Notes: generated by a model not told the origin, from the letters alone. Positions 11,156 to 23,562 are shown, numbered from the stretch's first letter. The stretch: DNA of 64,000 bases from Telopea speciosissima (GCF_018873765.1 NC_057919.1:20004698-20068697); one strand, 5' to 3'. Numbers and translations are program-made.

Positions 11156-13490
11156 GGGTTCTCTTACTATGAGAACAGTGAATTTTCATCCATATCCTAT
11201 TGAAAGGAATCTTTTATCCTCCTCTTGGGAGAGAAGAAGTAGATAGTTGCTACCTAGATTAAGATCTAGGAACTACAAACAAAACATGACTCCAAGTGTG
11301 ACTCCAATGGAGACTAGTTAAACCATGAGAATGGATTCGAGTCAAGTTGCAAACTAGGGAAGGTGATAGGCATCCCGATCCACCCAGTTAAATTGGTATT
11401 CCTATTTACTAGGTACAAATATTTTAAAAATAAAACTTAAATATCTAAATATTCTAAAATAAAAAAAGGGTTCAAATAAAGGGAAGGATTGAGCCATACC
11501 TTATGCATTTGGCTACAAAACAGAACTTAATATGCAAAGATTAACTAAAATATACTATAATGAAGATCATAAACAAATTTTTTTTATTTATAGAAAAGCC
11601 ATTGGAGATGTTTACCATACAAAATCCTAACTAAATGCATGAAATGATAAGAATATAATATGAATTAATATGGAAACAATGCAAATCATCATAATAATCC
11701 ATGAACAGAAGAATAGTTAATCACAGGAATACGAGAAATAATTCAGAATTAATTAAAATGCCTAAAATACCCAAAGAAATTCCTAAATTGCTAAAAAATA
11801 CACAACATTTAAAAACACCCTAATAAAATCTTAAATTGATGAAAAATTAGAATAAAATAGAAGACATTCTCACCATACTTACTAATACCAATAACATCGG
11901 AAAAAAAAAAATCAGTATACCTAGATAGTAAAATATACAAAAAACGATGAAAACACCTTTATTAATAAATAATGCCTAAAAATCACAAATAAATGCAAAA
12001 AGTACCATAAATGAGAAAAAAAAATATTATGAATTCAAACCTACCATATAACACTTAACATGAAACAATACCATGCACAAAAACTAGCATTAAATAATAA
12101 AAATAAAAGAAGCTTATGTTACAACGACAAAACATCGAAAATAGATTCATTTTAAAATTTTCTAAACACAAAGATTTCAGAAAACCATTTATGAGAACAT
12201 AAAATATGGATGGAAAGAAAAATTCTAAAAAAAAATGGGAGGTTAAATAAAACAAAGAATAAAAGGGTTATGGAAGTATACATTCACTATGCATGGAAAA
12301 ACAAAGAGAATACCCAGATAAAAGAGAAACAACCAAAAGAAAATTAGATGAATACTATAATAGGAAAAAATATGACGAAATAACTTTAAATTAAATGCAT
12401 GTAAAAGGATATTAAAATAGATTTAAAATAACTACGATGTATGCTGCTAATACCTAGAGGTAGTAGCAACACACATCTCTTCTCACGAGCAAAATGAGTT
12501 GAAATGCAAAGAAGAGTTGAAGAAAATATACCTAGGAAGATGAAGAACAGGAGTATTGGGGTGGAGAGTGCTCACTTTTTATGTCCTACAATAGATTTGC
12601 ATTTATAGTAATGTTCCTATATTTATTGGATTTTTATATTTATTCATAATTTTTAGGCATTATTTAACACTAGGGTTATTTTTGTCATTTTTAGCGTATC
12701 ATACTATGTACAAATTTATGTTGATTTTTAAATTTTTTTTTTTATGTTATTGGTATTAGTGAGAATGATGTGAGTGTTTCATACTTTATTATGTTTTTTT
12801 TTTTCATAATTTTTTGTTATTATTTATATATTTTTGTGTATTTTCATATATTTAGGGTATTTCAGGTATTTATTCAAATATGAATTATTTTATTTTATTT
12901 TTATAGGGATTAATTTTGTATTCATGCATTATTTTTATTTATCGTGCTTGCGTGTTGGTTTATATCATATTCTTATCATTTCATACATATAGCTAAGGTT
13001 TTGCATGTTTAACATTGATAATGACATTTCTTTATGGTTTTCTATTATCATGATTAATTTAACCTATATTTCTACCCAAAAAAAAAAAAAAAGGATTAAA
13101 TTAACCTATGTGAATGTATACTAATCTCTGCTTTTGTACCCACACACATGAGGATTGTTTCTATCTCGTCCTTTTTGTTTCATATATTTGATATTTGTAA
13201 GCATTGTTTTAAGATTATTCAACCTAGTAAATAGGAAGATCAGTTTGACTGGGTGAATTGTGGAGCCTAATACATTCCTTGATCTGCAACCTGACTTGAA
13301 CCATAATTATTTAGGTTTGATTAGTCTCCTTGGAGTTACACATGGAGTCATGTTTTATTTTCGGGTGCTAGCTAGACCCTAATCTAGCCGACAATTTTTT
13401 ATTTCCTTCTCTCCTAACTCCTAAGAGGAGGATAAAAGGTTTCCCTATTGAAAATGACGCTGGTGAAAATTCATTGTCCTCATAGTAGGA
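11156..13490. repeat. Large inverted repeat, arms about 0.87 kb
   Basis: The left arm (about 11156-12025) and right arm (about 12595-13490) are diverged inverted copies around a spacer of about 570 bp. Matching pairs include ttttatcctcctctt (11213) with its complement aagaggaggataaaa (13422), acatgactccaagtgt with acacatggagtcatgt, cctatttactaggt with acctagtaaatagg, gaaatgataagaatat with its complement near 12970-12985, and taataccaataaca with tgttattggtatta. No transposase frame is present and no outer TSD was found. It could be a long-TIR (Mutator or foldback) element or an old inverted duplication. Confidence 0.8.
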
Positions 13491-13654
13491 AGTTCATATT
13501 TATAGGTTTGGAGACCTCCTCAATCTCTCAAGTATTTGGAGGATCAATTTTCACTCAAAACCGTTAGATTTTGGGTGAGAACAAGGTAGTTTCTCATCAA
13601 AGGTCCAAATTGGTGATAATCCTTTAGTCCAATGAAAATAAAGTTAAACTAATG

Positions 13655-14018
13655 ATTAACTACATTTAAAATCAAAATCCATCCTTGAGGTCTAAGAAAT
13701 GTATTTGGACATTTTTTGGCCTCTTGGATCTTATCCAAAGGTCGAGAGGCGGTGAAATGCGTAGAAAGGAAAAGTCCTCACTGCAACAACAACCTAGAGT
13801 TTAACGTCGAATGACCTCTATTCGACGTAAAAAAACATTAACTACATTTAAAATCAAAATCCATCCTTGAGGTCTAAGAAATGTATTTGAACGTTTTTTG
13901 ACCTCTTGGATCTTATCCAAAGGTCGAGAGGCGGTGAAATGCGTAGAAAGGAAAAGTCCTCACTGCAACAACAACCTAGATTTTAACGTCGAATGACCTC
14001 GATGTCAACACGGGCTCG
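13655..14018 (+). repeat. 182-bp tandem duplication, two copies
   Basis: Copy one starts at 13655 and copy two at 13837, both from attaactacatttaaaatc through ggcggtgaaatgcgtagaaa to cgtcgaatgacctc. Only a handful of differences are visible, so the duplication is recent. Confidence 0.92.
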
Positions 14019-14095
14019 TTTGGAGTTGAATAAAGGCCAGTGCACGTCGATACATAATCTTGAGAACTTCGACCTATAATGTACTCTGTTCAACG

Positions 14096-14255
14096 TGGAC
14101 CTTTATCCACTGCTGTAACTGGAACGCTGCTATGCGCATCGTGTGGCGCAGCAGTGGCCATGTACACACAGTGGGACCTGCTGTGCACACATGGCCGTTG
14201 CTGCATCGCACGATGCGCACAACAGCGGTCCAGTTACAGCAGTGGATAAAAATTC
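14096..14255. mobile_element. Hairpin MITE, 8-bp TSD
   Basis: Flanked by gttcaacg at 14088-14095 and 14256-14263. TTTATCCACTGCTGTAACTGG at the left pairs with the same sequence read inward from the right, and pairing continues through gcgcatcgtg/cacgatgcgc to near the centre. The 160-bp unit would form an almost complete stem. No coding content. Confidence 0.85.
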
Positions 14256-14263
14256 GTTCAACG

Positions 14264-16530
14264 CTCATGAGTGTCCGTTGACGTCGAGTAGGCATCGATT
14301 GATGAGCACTCAAGATAGACTTGATTGTATTTTGCATCACATATGCACATTTGGAGTCGAAGTTCAAAAGTTGATTTGGGACCTTTAGTCTGTTTGATTT
14401 GGTCCAAGTTCATTAAATCTTAAAAAACCCATAATTTTTGCTTCATAAATCCAAATTGATGATTCAAAAGATATTTCAAAGTTTGTTTCAATACTTCTAA
14501 ATGGTATGTGGGAATTGTTTTGGTCAATGAAAATTACCTCCAAAGCGGGTCTCATATGACTAAAATGGAATATTTTTTAAATTTAGAGCTTTATAAATTC
14601 ATTTTCAAATCAAATTTAACTATGAAACTATCCAATATAAATCATTTTACTTGAAAAATTACGTGGATTTTAGGGTCATTTAATCATATTTTAACCTAAT
14701 TAGCCCTGTAAGAGTATTTTGGTTATCTTATCTGAATGATTCCTGATGTCTTCAAGATTATGGAGAATCTTTCAAACCACAAAATAAAACATTTCTATAC
14801 AATCCTCAAACATCTATTCATCATCGTTGTGAGTGTCTCCGAGGTGAAAAATGAGGTTCCTACTCTGAATTTTTTTTCATGTGCGGTTCCTTGACCGATG
14901 CAATTCCCTAGTGACTCTCATAAGAGGAGGGTGGACCCCACTCAGGCAGAATGTTCGATCAGGTACCCTGGGTGGGTCTCACCCCCCTCTTGCGAGAGGC
15001 ACTAGGAAATCACACCGATCAGAAAATCGTAGACGATATAAATTCTGCCTACCCTTACCCATTAGAATCCGAAGAGAAAAAGGATCTGGAAGGCTATTCA
15101 AGGAGATTTTTGCCGAATAATTGTACTTTCTGTGACTCGTGACTAAAGTTGTTTTGTTTTTTTTTGTTTTCTTGGCTTTGTTGGTCTAACCGATTGTTCA
15201 TGTAATGGGGCATTGGGGCCTTGTTCCATTTACACTTTTGTCCCCCTCTAATAACTTTTTATTTTTAAAAGAGAGATCAATTATGATACTAATTAATCTT
15301 TTTATTAATCTCTAAAAGCTCTCTATTGTCCTTCCCACACAAACAAATCCCCAATCTAGCTACCTAAAAAGAAGCCCGGCCTTGGGAATTCTCTAGATTT
15401 ATTCAAATTCTCATAATATTAATTCTAAAATCATTCTCTTAATATCCCTCTCTTTTCTCTATTACCACATGCACCTCAGCTCCTCAACCACTTAGAGCCC
15501 ATTAATAAATAAAGTTCACCTTCTTCTCCCATTCCAAAAGCACTAACTAAAGTGGTCCTTCTAATCATCCATTTCCAATTATAATGCTCTTGATTTCTAT
15601 ACCTTCTAATCTAACAACATCAAATCTCCAATTGCTTTCTCAAAACCCATAATCTTACACTATATTGCATGATCAGTTCTATATCCCTGCATGGGTTTGA
15701 AACTTTCTGGTTTAACTCAAGATCAAGTGCTTAATCTTTCGGCGAGTTCTGTCTTTTTAGGGGAGCTAATGGGTATTTATATAGGCATCATTTACTTTAT
15801 CTGATCAGAAAATGTGTGTCCCCACATGATCCATGGGGTATATTATAATGGGTTTAACTTTAATCTTCAAAATTTTTTAAATAAAGCTCTTAAAGAGTTT
15901 GTAATGGAACACCTATAGATTCCATTTTTGATGATTGGGGCAATACGCATTTAAGTACTCTTTCAAATGCACATCTTAATTAGATAAGTATCCGACCTTC
16001 AACTCATCATGAAATCTATCTGTATGAGGATCCATTAACAGATATCTTGTCTACTTGATTCTATAATTTTTTGGGTTTGCATAAAAGTCAGAACTCCTAA
16101 GGTTGATCCTCAAAGTATATAGTCTACTCATTTTATTCAATATACTAATCTTAAATGGTACAATGGTTTGTAAGGAGTCCAAAGGTCTTAAGGTTGAATA
16201 TAATATTATTTTTTGGTGAGATATTTTTATGCTGTCAATGTAAGAGGAATCTCCCGCGTCACACCAATAGCAACGCACAAGATGGTATTATCAATAAATG
16301 CCCATGGAAAATAAAGAAGAAGAATAAAAAAAAATCATAAAAATTGCATAAGTTGTGATTAATTTGGAAAAAAGTTAAAGTAAATTATGAGAAGTTGTAA
16401 CTTCTAAGTGAAAAAGTTGTCAAAAAAACTATGGGGGTTAATTTTTATAGTTATTCACAAGTTCAAGGGAGGTTAGTGTAATTTATCGGGTGGATCAGAG
16501 TGCTGGCAATTTATCAACAAGACTTCAGAA
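14264..16530. other. Unassigned intergenic DNA
   Basis: AT-rich and without recognisable genes, apart from the MITE-like hairpin at 14876-15033. The open frames near 14881-15142 are readings of that hairpin. Confidence 0.4.
14876..15033. mobile_element. MITE-like hairpin related to 35103-35280
   Basis: Imperfect inverted ends (GTGCGGTTCCTTGACCGATG near the left, with its partner cacaccgatcag on the right; cctagtgactctc pairing with gagaggcactagg). The core ggtggaccccactc.ggcag is shared with the element at 35103-35280. TSD not resolved. Confidence 0.6.
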
Positions 16531-16752
16531 CATGGTTATAAAACACAACATTGGTGCTTGTATCGGTCTAAGCTGATATCGATACGGATCGAGCATATTG
16601 GATTTGATTCAATCTTACAAAAGGTGATTTTTTATCTCAAAAAATCCTTTTTTTGGGGTGTTTTATCAATACCGTAACGATTTGGAATTGGTATCAGATG
16701 CGGTTGATACGGATATGTATCACTCAATACAATACTGTGTTTTAGAACCATG
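16531..16752. mobile_element. CATGG-family MITE
   Basis: Left end CATGGTTATAAAACAC; right end reads CATGGTTCTAAAACAC inward. The interior is rich in tatcgg, gatacg and related motifs. Flanking 8-mers cttcagaa and ctccaaag match at only 5 of 8 positions, so the TSD is weak. Confidence 0.7.
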
Positions 16753-18340
16753 CTCCAAAGAAGGCTTCTCTGTAGGGTTGCAACAGGGTCGGGTTGGTTT
16801 AGGCTTTTTAAAACCTTAGCCTAACCCTGAGTCCTCTTAGTTGGACTCAGACCCGGCCCAACCCGACCCTGACTCAGGGCCTAGAAAATCCAATGCTGAC
16901 CTGCCTTCAAGGTCGGGCCAGGTTGACCCTGATTGACCCTGATCATAGAGTGGGAGAAGGGTCCTCTCTTCTTTGGATGTAAGATGTTAAAACTAAAAGA
17001 TTGGGGGATTTCTGCCTGACCACTTGACCTCTACGCCCAAACACATAAAGGGTAAAATGACCACCCCGCCTCCATGAACGCACCTTGATTCAATGTCTGT
17101 GCGCACACTTCCCTGGGCCCCACACTAGTGCAGTGTTTAGGCAACCTAGAAGCCTTATTTTGCCACCCACTGAAAATAGAGAAGCATAATTCTCCCAATA
17201 TTTAAGTACATGTGTACGAAGGTCAAAAATGGGAAGCAGATCGGGTGAATTTCCTGATTTGAATAGGAATCAATCAACATCATCTGACCTTGATTCTGGT
17301 GAATCTCCAACACCACTTTTGAATTGGATCAGTTGATCTGACCAATTCCTCTATGCTATCTTCTCCTTCAACGATCGACTTTGATTGTCATTTCTATTAT
17401 TCTATAGCCATGAAAAGAAAAACCACTCCGACTTCCATCTCTTTCTCTCTCTCTCTCTAAGACTCTAACCATCCTCTGTATTATTTTTCTTTTCCATTCC
17501 TCGTGAAGCTTTTCCTTGTTTTGTCCTACCTTGTAAACCTCTCACACTCTACCTACACTATAATAAAAGAGTTAAGGTAATTTATCAATTCATATGGCAT
17601 TAAATCCAATATTAGAGTTAAAAATCATGCGATTGAAAGCACCAAACTAACTTAACCAAGAAAAGTACCTAAAGTGGTTGACAAGGTAGTAGCAGAACTA
17701 GTACCAAAAGTGGGCAAAGCATTACTAGGGATTTTATGAACATATGTTGCTGAGAAGAGTGTAAGATATTTTCAATATCATGTTGAGCTTAATTAATTAT
17801 ATCTTAGCTATTGGTGTGGGTCTATTGGGGTCTCCAGTTTAAAAATTCTGGTACCATGACATGATTGCTTTCAACAATCGTTTCTTTTTATCTGAAGTGA
17901 GCTCAGTCAGTCTACGCATAAACCCGATTTAAGACTATTTTAAGGTTAATGAGGAATATACTAGTCTTTTCCATTGTGGTGTAGATTGGATTAGAGTTTT
18001 GTATTTATTATAAATATAAATACATGGTTAGGGTCCCTGCAGTCCCTTGATCTCATTCTCTATTCTTCCCATAAGAATGTGAGGTGTGTGTGAGACAAGG
18101 AGATTGAAGAAGATCTTGATTAAATTTTCTTCGGCGAAAGATGACGACACAAAGATGATTATTCTTCTCCAACATACACGGGTGCAAGGTACATATTATT
18201 TTCTTATTATTTTATTAAATACTGTTCTAATTCCTTGTGTGGAGATGGATTCGGGTTTTACAAAACCTAAGGATTTTTCTAACAAAATGGCAATTGGAAT
18301 GACAATAGGAGAGCCCAAATCAGATGAAGTGGGTGCTATA
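16753..18340. other. Unassigned intergenic DNA
   Basis: 16770-16945 begins tagggttgcaacagggtcgggt and is rich in cccgaccc/gggtcggg. It looks like one end of a hAT-type MITE, but no right terminus was found. The rest shows nothing recognisable. Confidence 0.4.
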
Positions 18341-19140
18341 GTATGAGAACCAGAATTAGATGCGATCGTATACCATGGGGTTGTATTTTTAGACTGATAT
18401 CGCTGTCCCTTTTTTTTCGCTTGTTCGAACGGTTATATTTCAGGTGACCCATTTCATGGCAATAATTGCAACAAACTTTGATCAAATCAATCTGACCCGT
18501 GAAAGTTTGAGGCAGCCTAAGAGTGGTAAGAACATTATCAATATTTGGACAGCAAGAAGTGTGCTTCCAAATTCGTTCAGCAAACAACTCATATAAGGAA
18601 ACATATATCCACTAATAGAAGATGAGTCGATGAGTCGATGAGTCGATGAGTCGATATGATAGCGACACCCGAACAGATTCAAAATCGTCATGTAGAGCCA
18701 TGAGAAACTGTACTAAACAAGATTGCTTATGACAAACATAATAGTATCCAATATCCTTAGTACACTGCCAAGTAGGCTCCACTAGAGCTAGTTGATCCCA
18801 AATAAATGAAATCTTTGAGCGAAAAGCAGTGATAGATTGTCCCTTAGCTTATTTCAGGGAGCAAATATCCAATTCTAATTTATATATTGACGACCAAAAT
18901 TAGAAGACACATATATGCCTTGGCTAAGAAATCCAATGCATCTTTGGCTATGTCAAACTGCCCCAATTGCATACTAAAGGACAATATAGTTGTGTTGTCA
19001 ATCCAATTAAAAATTTGTTATTGTTGATATTTCCCAATCATCTAGTTTTGAATCATAATCTTAATAAACAACATCACTAGTGTCGTCTAAGTTGTCGTGG
19101 AGCAACTTTCTCACCACTGGAACTTCTGACAGGAGAGTTT
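18340..19140 (-). pseudogene. Copia gag relic (UBN2 plus zinc knuckle)
   Basis: Read on the minus strand, about 18960-18600 translates in pieces to a UBN2-type gag segment with FIWDQLALVEPTW and LVQFLMALHDDFESVR. The 18587-18336 frame contains a CCHC-like knuckle CNYCHEMGHLKYN followed by a basic stretch. Stops and frame changes separate the pieces. A short 8-bp tandem repeat (gatgagtc, about 4.4 units, 18621-18655) lies within it. No RT, integrase or LTR was found around it. Confidence 0.68.
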
Positions 19141-19257
19141 GAGTAAATAGAAGATTAGTCTAGAGGAGTGAGAGAAATTTTTTCTCTATTTTTTGTTGTT
19201 TTTAAATTTTTTTTCTTTCTTGGTTTTCAAACAAAATCTTAAAATAAAGGGAAGAAA

Positions 19258-19715
19258 ATGTGTCTATCTCTGTCCTTCTTAAAATATAGGGGCAGAGGTG
19301 TCTTTTCACAAGGGAAGGAGAGAGATAAACTCATGGGAGTGCTGACGGAAGCCACACTCCTGGACAGAGATCTTTTTCCCTAAAATTATTAAGGGAAAAA
19401 AGAGTTTGTCTAGGAGCGTGGCTCTTGCATCCAGACACATACTCTTGTAAAATGACAGTCCCACCCCCGTTGGAATTTGGTTCTTCTCCTTGAAGGGCAT
19501 CGCCCAGTGCCCAATGAGGCATCCAATGGCTGGGCTGTACCGTACATATCTCGATGGCTGATTGAACATGTGCCGGGATGTATGCGGCACAACCCAGTCG
19601 TTGGATGCCTTATTGGGCGATGCCCTCCAAGGAGAGGAGTCCAATCCTCCTCTTGATGCTTGTTCACACACATATTGACCCCGGCCACGCTCTTGGACAG
19701 AAAACTCTCTTTCAT
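19258..19715. repeat. Composite dispersed repeat with inner hairpin
   Basis: The left part (19258-19380) repeats the blocks of 9717-9870. An inverted pair, gccacactcctggacagaga and gtctaggagcgtggc, spans 19354-19424, and a further related end is at about 19680-19712. Inside, about 19479-19650, lies a hairpin whose arms share gggcatcgccc and which contains caatgaggcatccaatggc. This relates it to the MITE at 29524-29693. The order suggests nested insertion; boundaries are approximate. Confidence 0.55.
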
Positions 19716-20166
19716 TAAAAAAAGAAGAGCTGGACAGCTGGAGAGCGTAACGTGGGCTTTTTCAAGTGGGTAAATGTGGAGAAAGAAGAAGCAAGTGCGT
19801 GGACTTCAGTGTCCCTAAGTCTTTACTTCGCTTTAAAACACAAAAGTTCGGGTTCAAAGTATAAACGGTCACTTCTCAATTGTCAAAAGGATCCCACTCA
19901 GGCCACCACCTCCACCACCACCACCACCACCACCAGCAGCAGACGAAGGCAAGTGATGAAGATTAAAGAGTGGTTTTCGCAGTGCAAGCGCGTTGCTTGG
20001 AGAAGGAATAATTAGGAGAGAGAGAGAGAGAGAGAGTACAATTTTACAATAGAGGCTTTAACTTCACTTTCTTCTTTCCCAAAGCAAAGAAAGAGAGGCA
20101 AAGCAGGAAAGGAAATTGACATTTCACATGAAAGAAACCAAAGTCTTGGGAACTTGGAGAACTCCT

Positions 20167-21054
20167 TCATCTTCCTTCTGGGTGTAAAGGGAAGAGCTCC
20201 AAAGTCTTATCATCTCCCTCCTCTCCTCCACTACTCCACCTACTACTATCCTCCTCTTCCCTGCTCCACTCTACACCCCAGCTTCTCTGCTTCCTCTTGT
20301 ACTGACTCTCTTCCTCCCTTTCTATCTCCCTCTGCAACACCACCACCACCATCATGTAAAAGAAGGAAACAAAAAAGAAAAGAAAGAGAAATAATTCATG
20401 ATCGACTACTTACATTGGCATCCAAGTTGATAGTGGTGAGCAGAGAAGGGGTCCTTGGAGAAAGACTGGAACTGAGGCTGTTCCTCTTCTGCCTCTGTCT
20501 CTCTCTTGCTTTATGGTTTTGGAACCAATAAAACACATTCTTCCCTTCAATCTTCCCAAACTTCCCCAATTGAGCTGTGATTTGCTCTATCTGTTGCGCA
20601 TTCGGCGTTCGCATTCCACCTCTATACAACATCTCCAAGATCCCAATCTGTTCCTGCGTTGGGTTCCACCTCGTACCTCCTGATTGTGCTTCCACCTTCA
20701 TCATCAGTTCATTATATTTTATTTTAGGGAAAATTTTTGAGTTTCAGATACAAGACAAGAAATAAAGATAGTTTCTATTTATACCTGAGAAGGGTCTCTT
20801 TTCTCTTCATTGGATCCTGCCTTTCGAGGACCACTATCTGGCTTGATGAAGCTCTTGATATCAAGGGAAGGGATGGTGTGATCAGAACTAGTAGTAGTAG
20901 TAGTAGTAGAAGTAGAATTAGTAGTAGTAGTTGTAGAAGTAAGCTTGGGAGCAAGGGGTCTGAGACGCTTGCAAGCAAGTGTGAGGGAAGGGGGTTCATG
21001 ATCCCAGAACCCACGTGTGAGCTGGTGCTGCACCTTCATGTTCATGCTTCCCAT
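20167..21054 (-). CDS. WOX4: WUSCHEL-related homeobox 4 (WOX4), three exons
   Basis: Exons on the minus strand are 21054-20785, 20695-20414 and 20331-20167 (stop included). Lengths 270, 282 and 165 are all in phase 0 and give 238 residues. The introns are 89 and 82 bp, with GT..AG ends (CAG/gtataa..gaag/GTG and AAT/gtaagt..ttgcag/AGG). The N-terminus carries the WOX4 signature around residues 6-38 ([25 protein letters not shown]), then a Thr/Ser tract at 39-57. The homeodomain is about residues 96-161 ([27 protein letters not shown]). The WUS box TLELFPL is at 227-233 near the end. WOX4 is known to maintain procambial and cambial stem cells downstream of the TDIF-PXY peptide pathway, as a nuclear transcription factor; that role is inferred here by orthology. 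All key parts are intact. The start at 21054 is the first in-frame ATG; Met4 or Met6 could also serve. Confidence 0.95.
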
Positions 21055-21176
21055 GAGTGGGGAGAGGATATCACAGAGTGACTGATTATATAGAGGAAGC
21101 AGAGAAAGAAAGAAGAGAGCAGTAAAAGAGAGTGATTTAGAGTGAGAGAGATGTGTTGGTGGGAAATGAGTTGGTG

Positions 21177-21182
21177 TTTATA
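21177..21182 (-). promoter_or_regulatory. Probable WOX4 TATA box
   Basis: On the minus strand CTTTATAAACACC lies about 125 bp before the ATG, followed by a pyrimidine-rich leader with repeated CTCTC, as is common in plant 5' UTRs. A second TATA-like run (ctatataat) lies closer, near 21086-21095. Confidence 0.55.
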
Positions 21183-22275
21183 AAGAACAAAGACCAAATG
21201 ATGAGGTGAGGTTGACTTAGGGAAAGGTGATTAAAGAGAAAAAAATTAAAGTGATGAGAGATTATTGGATTGGATTGGATTGGTGGTGGAATTTGTTAGT
21301 GTTTTTAACTGTAGGGTAGGAATTAGGAAAGGAAGAAGAGATACTTACTAGTAAGTGTTTGTTTGTGTTGGCCCGTCAAATCGGGTGGTTTTTTTCTTGC
21401 TTTCATGATAAGGGTCTTCTTGCTTTTCGGTGGCCTCTTTGGTTGGGTTCTCTCTTCTTCACTTTTCTTTCTGATCTCTGTAGCAAAAGTTAATTAATAG
21501 GGAAGGAAGGAAGGAAGGAAGGAAGGGAGGGAACCAAAAAAAGATTCCTCCAATCCCCAAAATTGAAAAATATATTGGATTGCGATTTCTGATTTGTGAA
21601 TGCCGTCTTTTATCATTTTATCATTCTTTCTTTGTATACTTGGACTTTCCTTCTTTCTCAGACAGATACTAATGTAACAGCATGTAAAATTACCTAAAAA
21701 CCAGTGGAACTCAGGCCCCACCTATTAAATGATGATGATTTATGATGCCAAAGTACTTTAACCGTCTGATCAGGATCAAGATGGCTTTAGGCTCGGAATG
21801 GGTAGCTCGTGTGGGTTTTCTTTCTTTTTTTTATCTATTGGGTAACTCCATTCAAGCCACGTGTAGTAATCAATTCTGGTTTTTCAACTTTTAAGGACGA
21901 TTGTGGATTTCTTGGACCGAATGTTGACTACTATCTCTGATTTTTGGAGCACCGGCCGTCGGTTCTGGCTGTTAGCATATCTTGGAATCCCCCCCATCAA
22001 TCACGATCACTGAGAGTGGCTAAAATTTCATGTTTACCCCTCTCCCCCACCACCCCACCCCACCCCCCCCCAAAAAAAAAAAAAGAAAAAAAAAACGAAA
22101 ACACTCTTGTCTTCTAGTTCTTCATGTTGATGATATCCTTCAAGATTTAAAACTCCGAACCAAGCCTAATTACCTTAAAATGACTGAGGTTTTGGTTCTA
22201 AACTTTTAGTGAGTGATAGAAGAGGGCGATTCAATACTGAATTATACAATATCACTATAATTAGTTACGGAAAAT
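21183..22275. other. WOX4 upstream region
   Basis: Probably holds the WOX4 promoter. Visible items are a short ggatt tandem run near 21267-21285, an (AAGG)n-like tract at about 21502-21530 and A-rich and C-rich runs near 22050-22100. No other gene seen. Confidence 0.5.
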
Positions 22276-22433
22276 GAGTTTAGCTTGTCTCCAGGGAGCC
22301 CAGCACGCTCAGGGTGCTGCCAGTTGTTGGGCAGTGCCGTACACATCTGTAGATGTGCGCCGAGATGTGTGTGGCTCAATTCAACCACTGGATGCCCCTT
22401 AGGCGTTGGACTCCCTAGAGACGATCTTGATCC
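22276..22433. mobile_element. Mutator-like MITE, family of 23393-23562
   Basis: Ends TTAGCTTGTCTCCAGGGAG and, read inward from the right, AAGATCGTCTCTAGGGAG. Interior ggtgctgcc and gtacacatct blocks are shared with the copy at 23393-23562. The TSD is not clear (gaaaatga against gaaaagag). Confidence 0.65.
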
Positions 22434-22435
22434 AA

Positions 22436-23383
22436 AGAAAAGAGAATGCTACCTTGGCATGTGCGGTGTACTATCCTTGCACTCAAACATAGGGACACGT
22501 GAACTGGCCGCTTTGTCTCTAGGGAATTCCGCCTTTTCATGGGAGCACGATTATCATTTCATACATCTCATGTCTAGGTACAAGGGCATTGCACCGCACA
22601 AACTTAGGTAGCATTATTTTTTCCTTAGTTAATTTGTGATTAGGAGGATGTGAGTGAACGAGACCCACCCATTAAGTTTAGAGAAGAAGAATGCTTTCCG
22701 GTCACATGAACCTTGTGCTAGCGAGAGCCAATGAGGAGACATATAGGGGCATAAATCATGGAGATTATTATTTTTTAATTTGTAAGGGGTAGGGCGGTCA
22801 TTTCAAGGGGGCTGTTTATATTGGGTTGATGAGTTCTTTACAGTTGTATTAAGACAATGACATCATTAGTTAATTTGTGATTAGAAGGCTTCCAGTAAAA
22901 TTAGCTAAATGACATCATTAGTTACTTGTGATTAGGAGGCTTCTAGTAAATTAGCCTAGTAATTAGAATAGTTTAAAACTCATATCTTATTCATTGTTGT
23001 TGTTGTTGTTGTCGGTCAAGGATAAAGGTGGGATTTATGAATTCGGAGAGAATGAGAGGGGGCGATGGAGCCCACACAGTGGAAGAAGCGGTGCAAACCC
23101 ATCATTACGGAAGACAATGCCATCATTTGCACGTGTCAATGGGCCACCTAAAAATGAAAACCATTAGCGACGAACTGTAGCTTTTTTACCCCTTTAATTT
23201 ACTAATATATATTTTGTTTCCTTTCCACATTTAACCTTGCATGTAGGGTACTATTTTTTTTAAATTTTTTTAATGGGCTTCCTCCATATGTCTATTACAA
23301 AGAATATCCGAAAACTGAATGATTCATGGCAAAGAGATTCTAAAGCATTTGGAGTTCCTCATCTTCTAAAAACTCCTAAATTG
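22436..23383. other. Unassigned intergenic DNA with a 52-bp local duplication
   Basis: A block starting gacatcattagtta is repeated at about 22859 and 22911. A short TTG run lies near 22993-23012. No gene recognised. Confidence 0.5.
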
Positions 23384-23392
23384 TAATATATA

Positions 23393-23562
23393 GAATTTAG
23401 CTCGTCTCCAGGGAATCCAACACTTAAGGGTGTTGCTAGGGGGTATGCAGCGGTTGAGTTGTGCTGTACACATCTTGGTGCATGCCTAGGAATGTGTGCG
23501 ATACAGTCCAACAATTGGCAGTACCCTAGACGTTCCCTACTCCCTGGAGACGATCCTAAGCC
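23393..23562. mobile_element. Mutator-like MITE, 9-bp TSD
   Basis: Flanked by taatatata at 23384-23392 and 23563-23571. Left end TTTAGCTCGTCTCCAGGGA; the right end reads TTAGGATCGTCTCCAGGGA inward. 170 bp, no coding. Confidence 0.82.

Noticed and set aside
19752-20015. 87-codon frame upstream of the WOX4 end
   Set aside because: It contains a CAC repeat and no recognisable domain, and lies in the 3' flank of WOX4.
20154-20531. 125-codon plus-strand frame opposite WOX4
   Set aside because: It is antisense to WOX4 exons 2 and 3 and is explained by their codon bias and purine-rich sequence.
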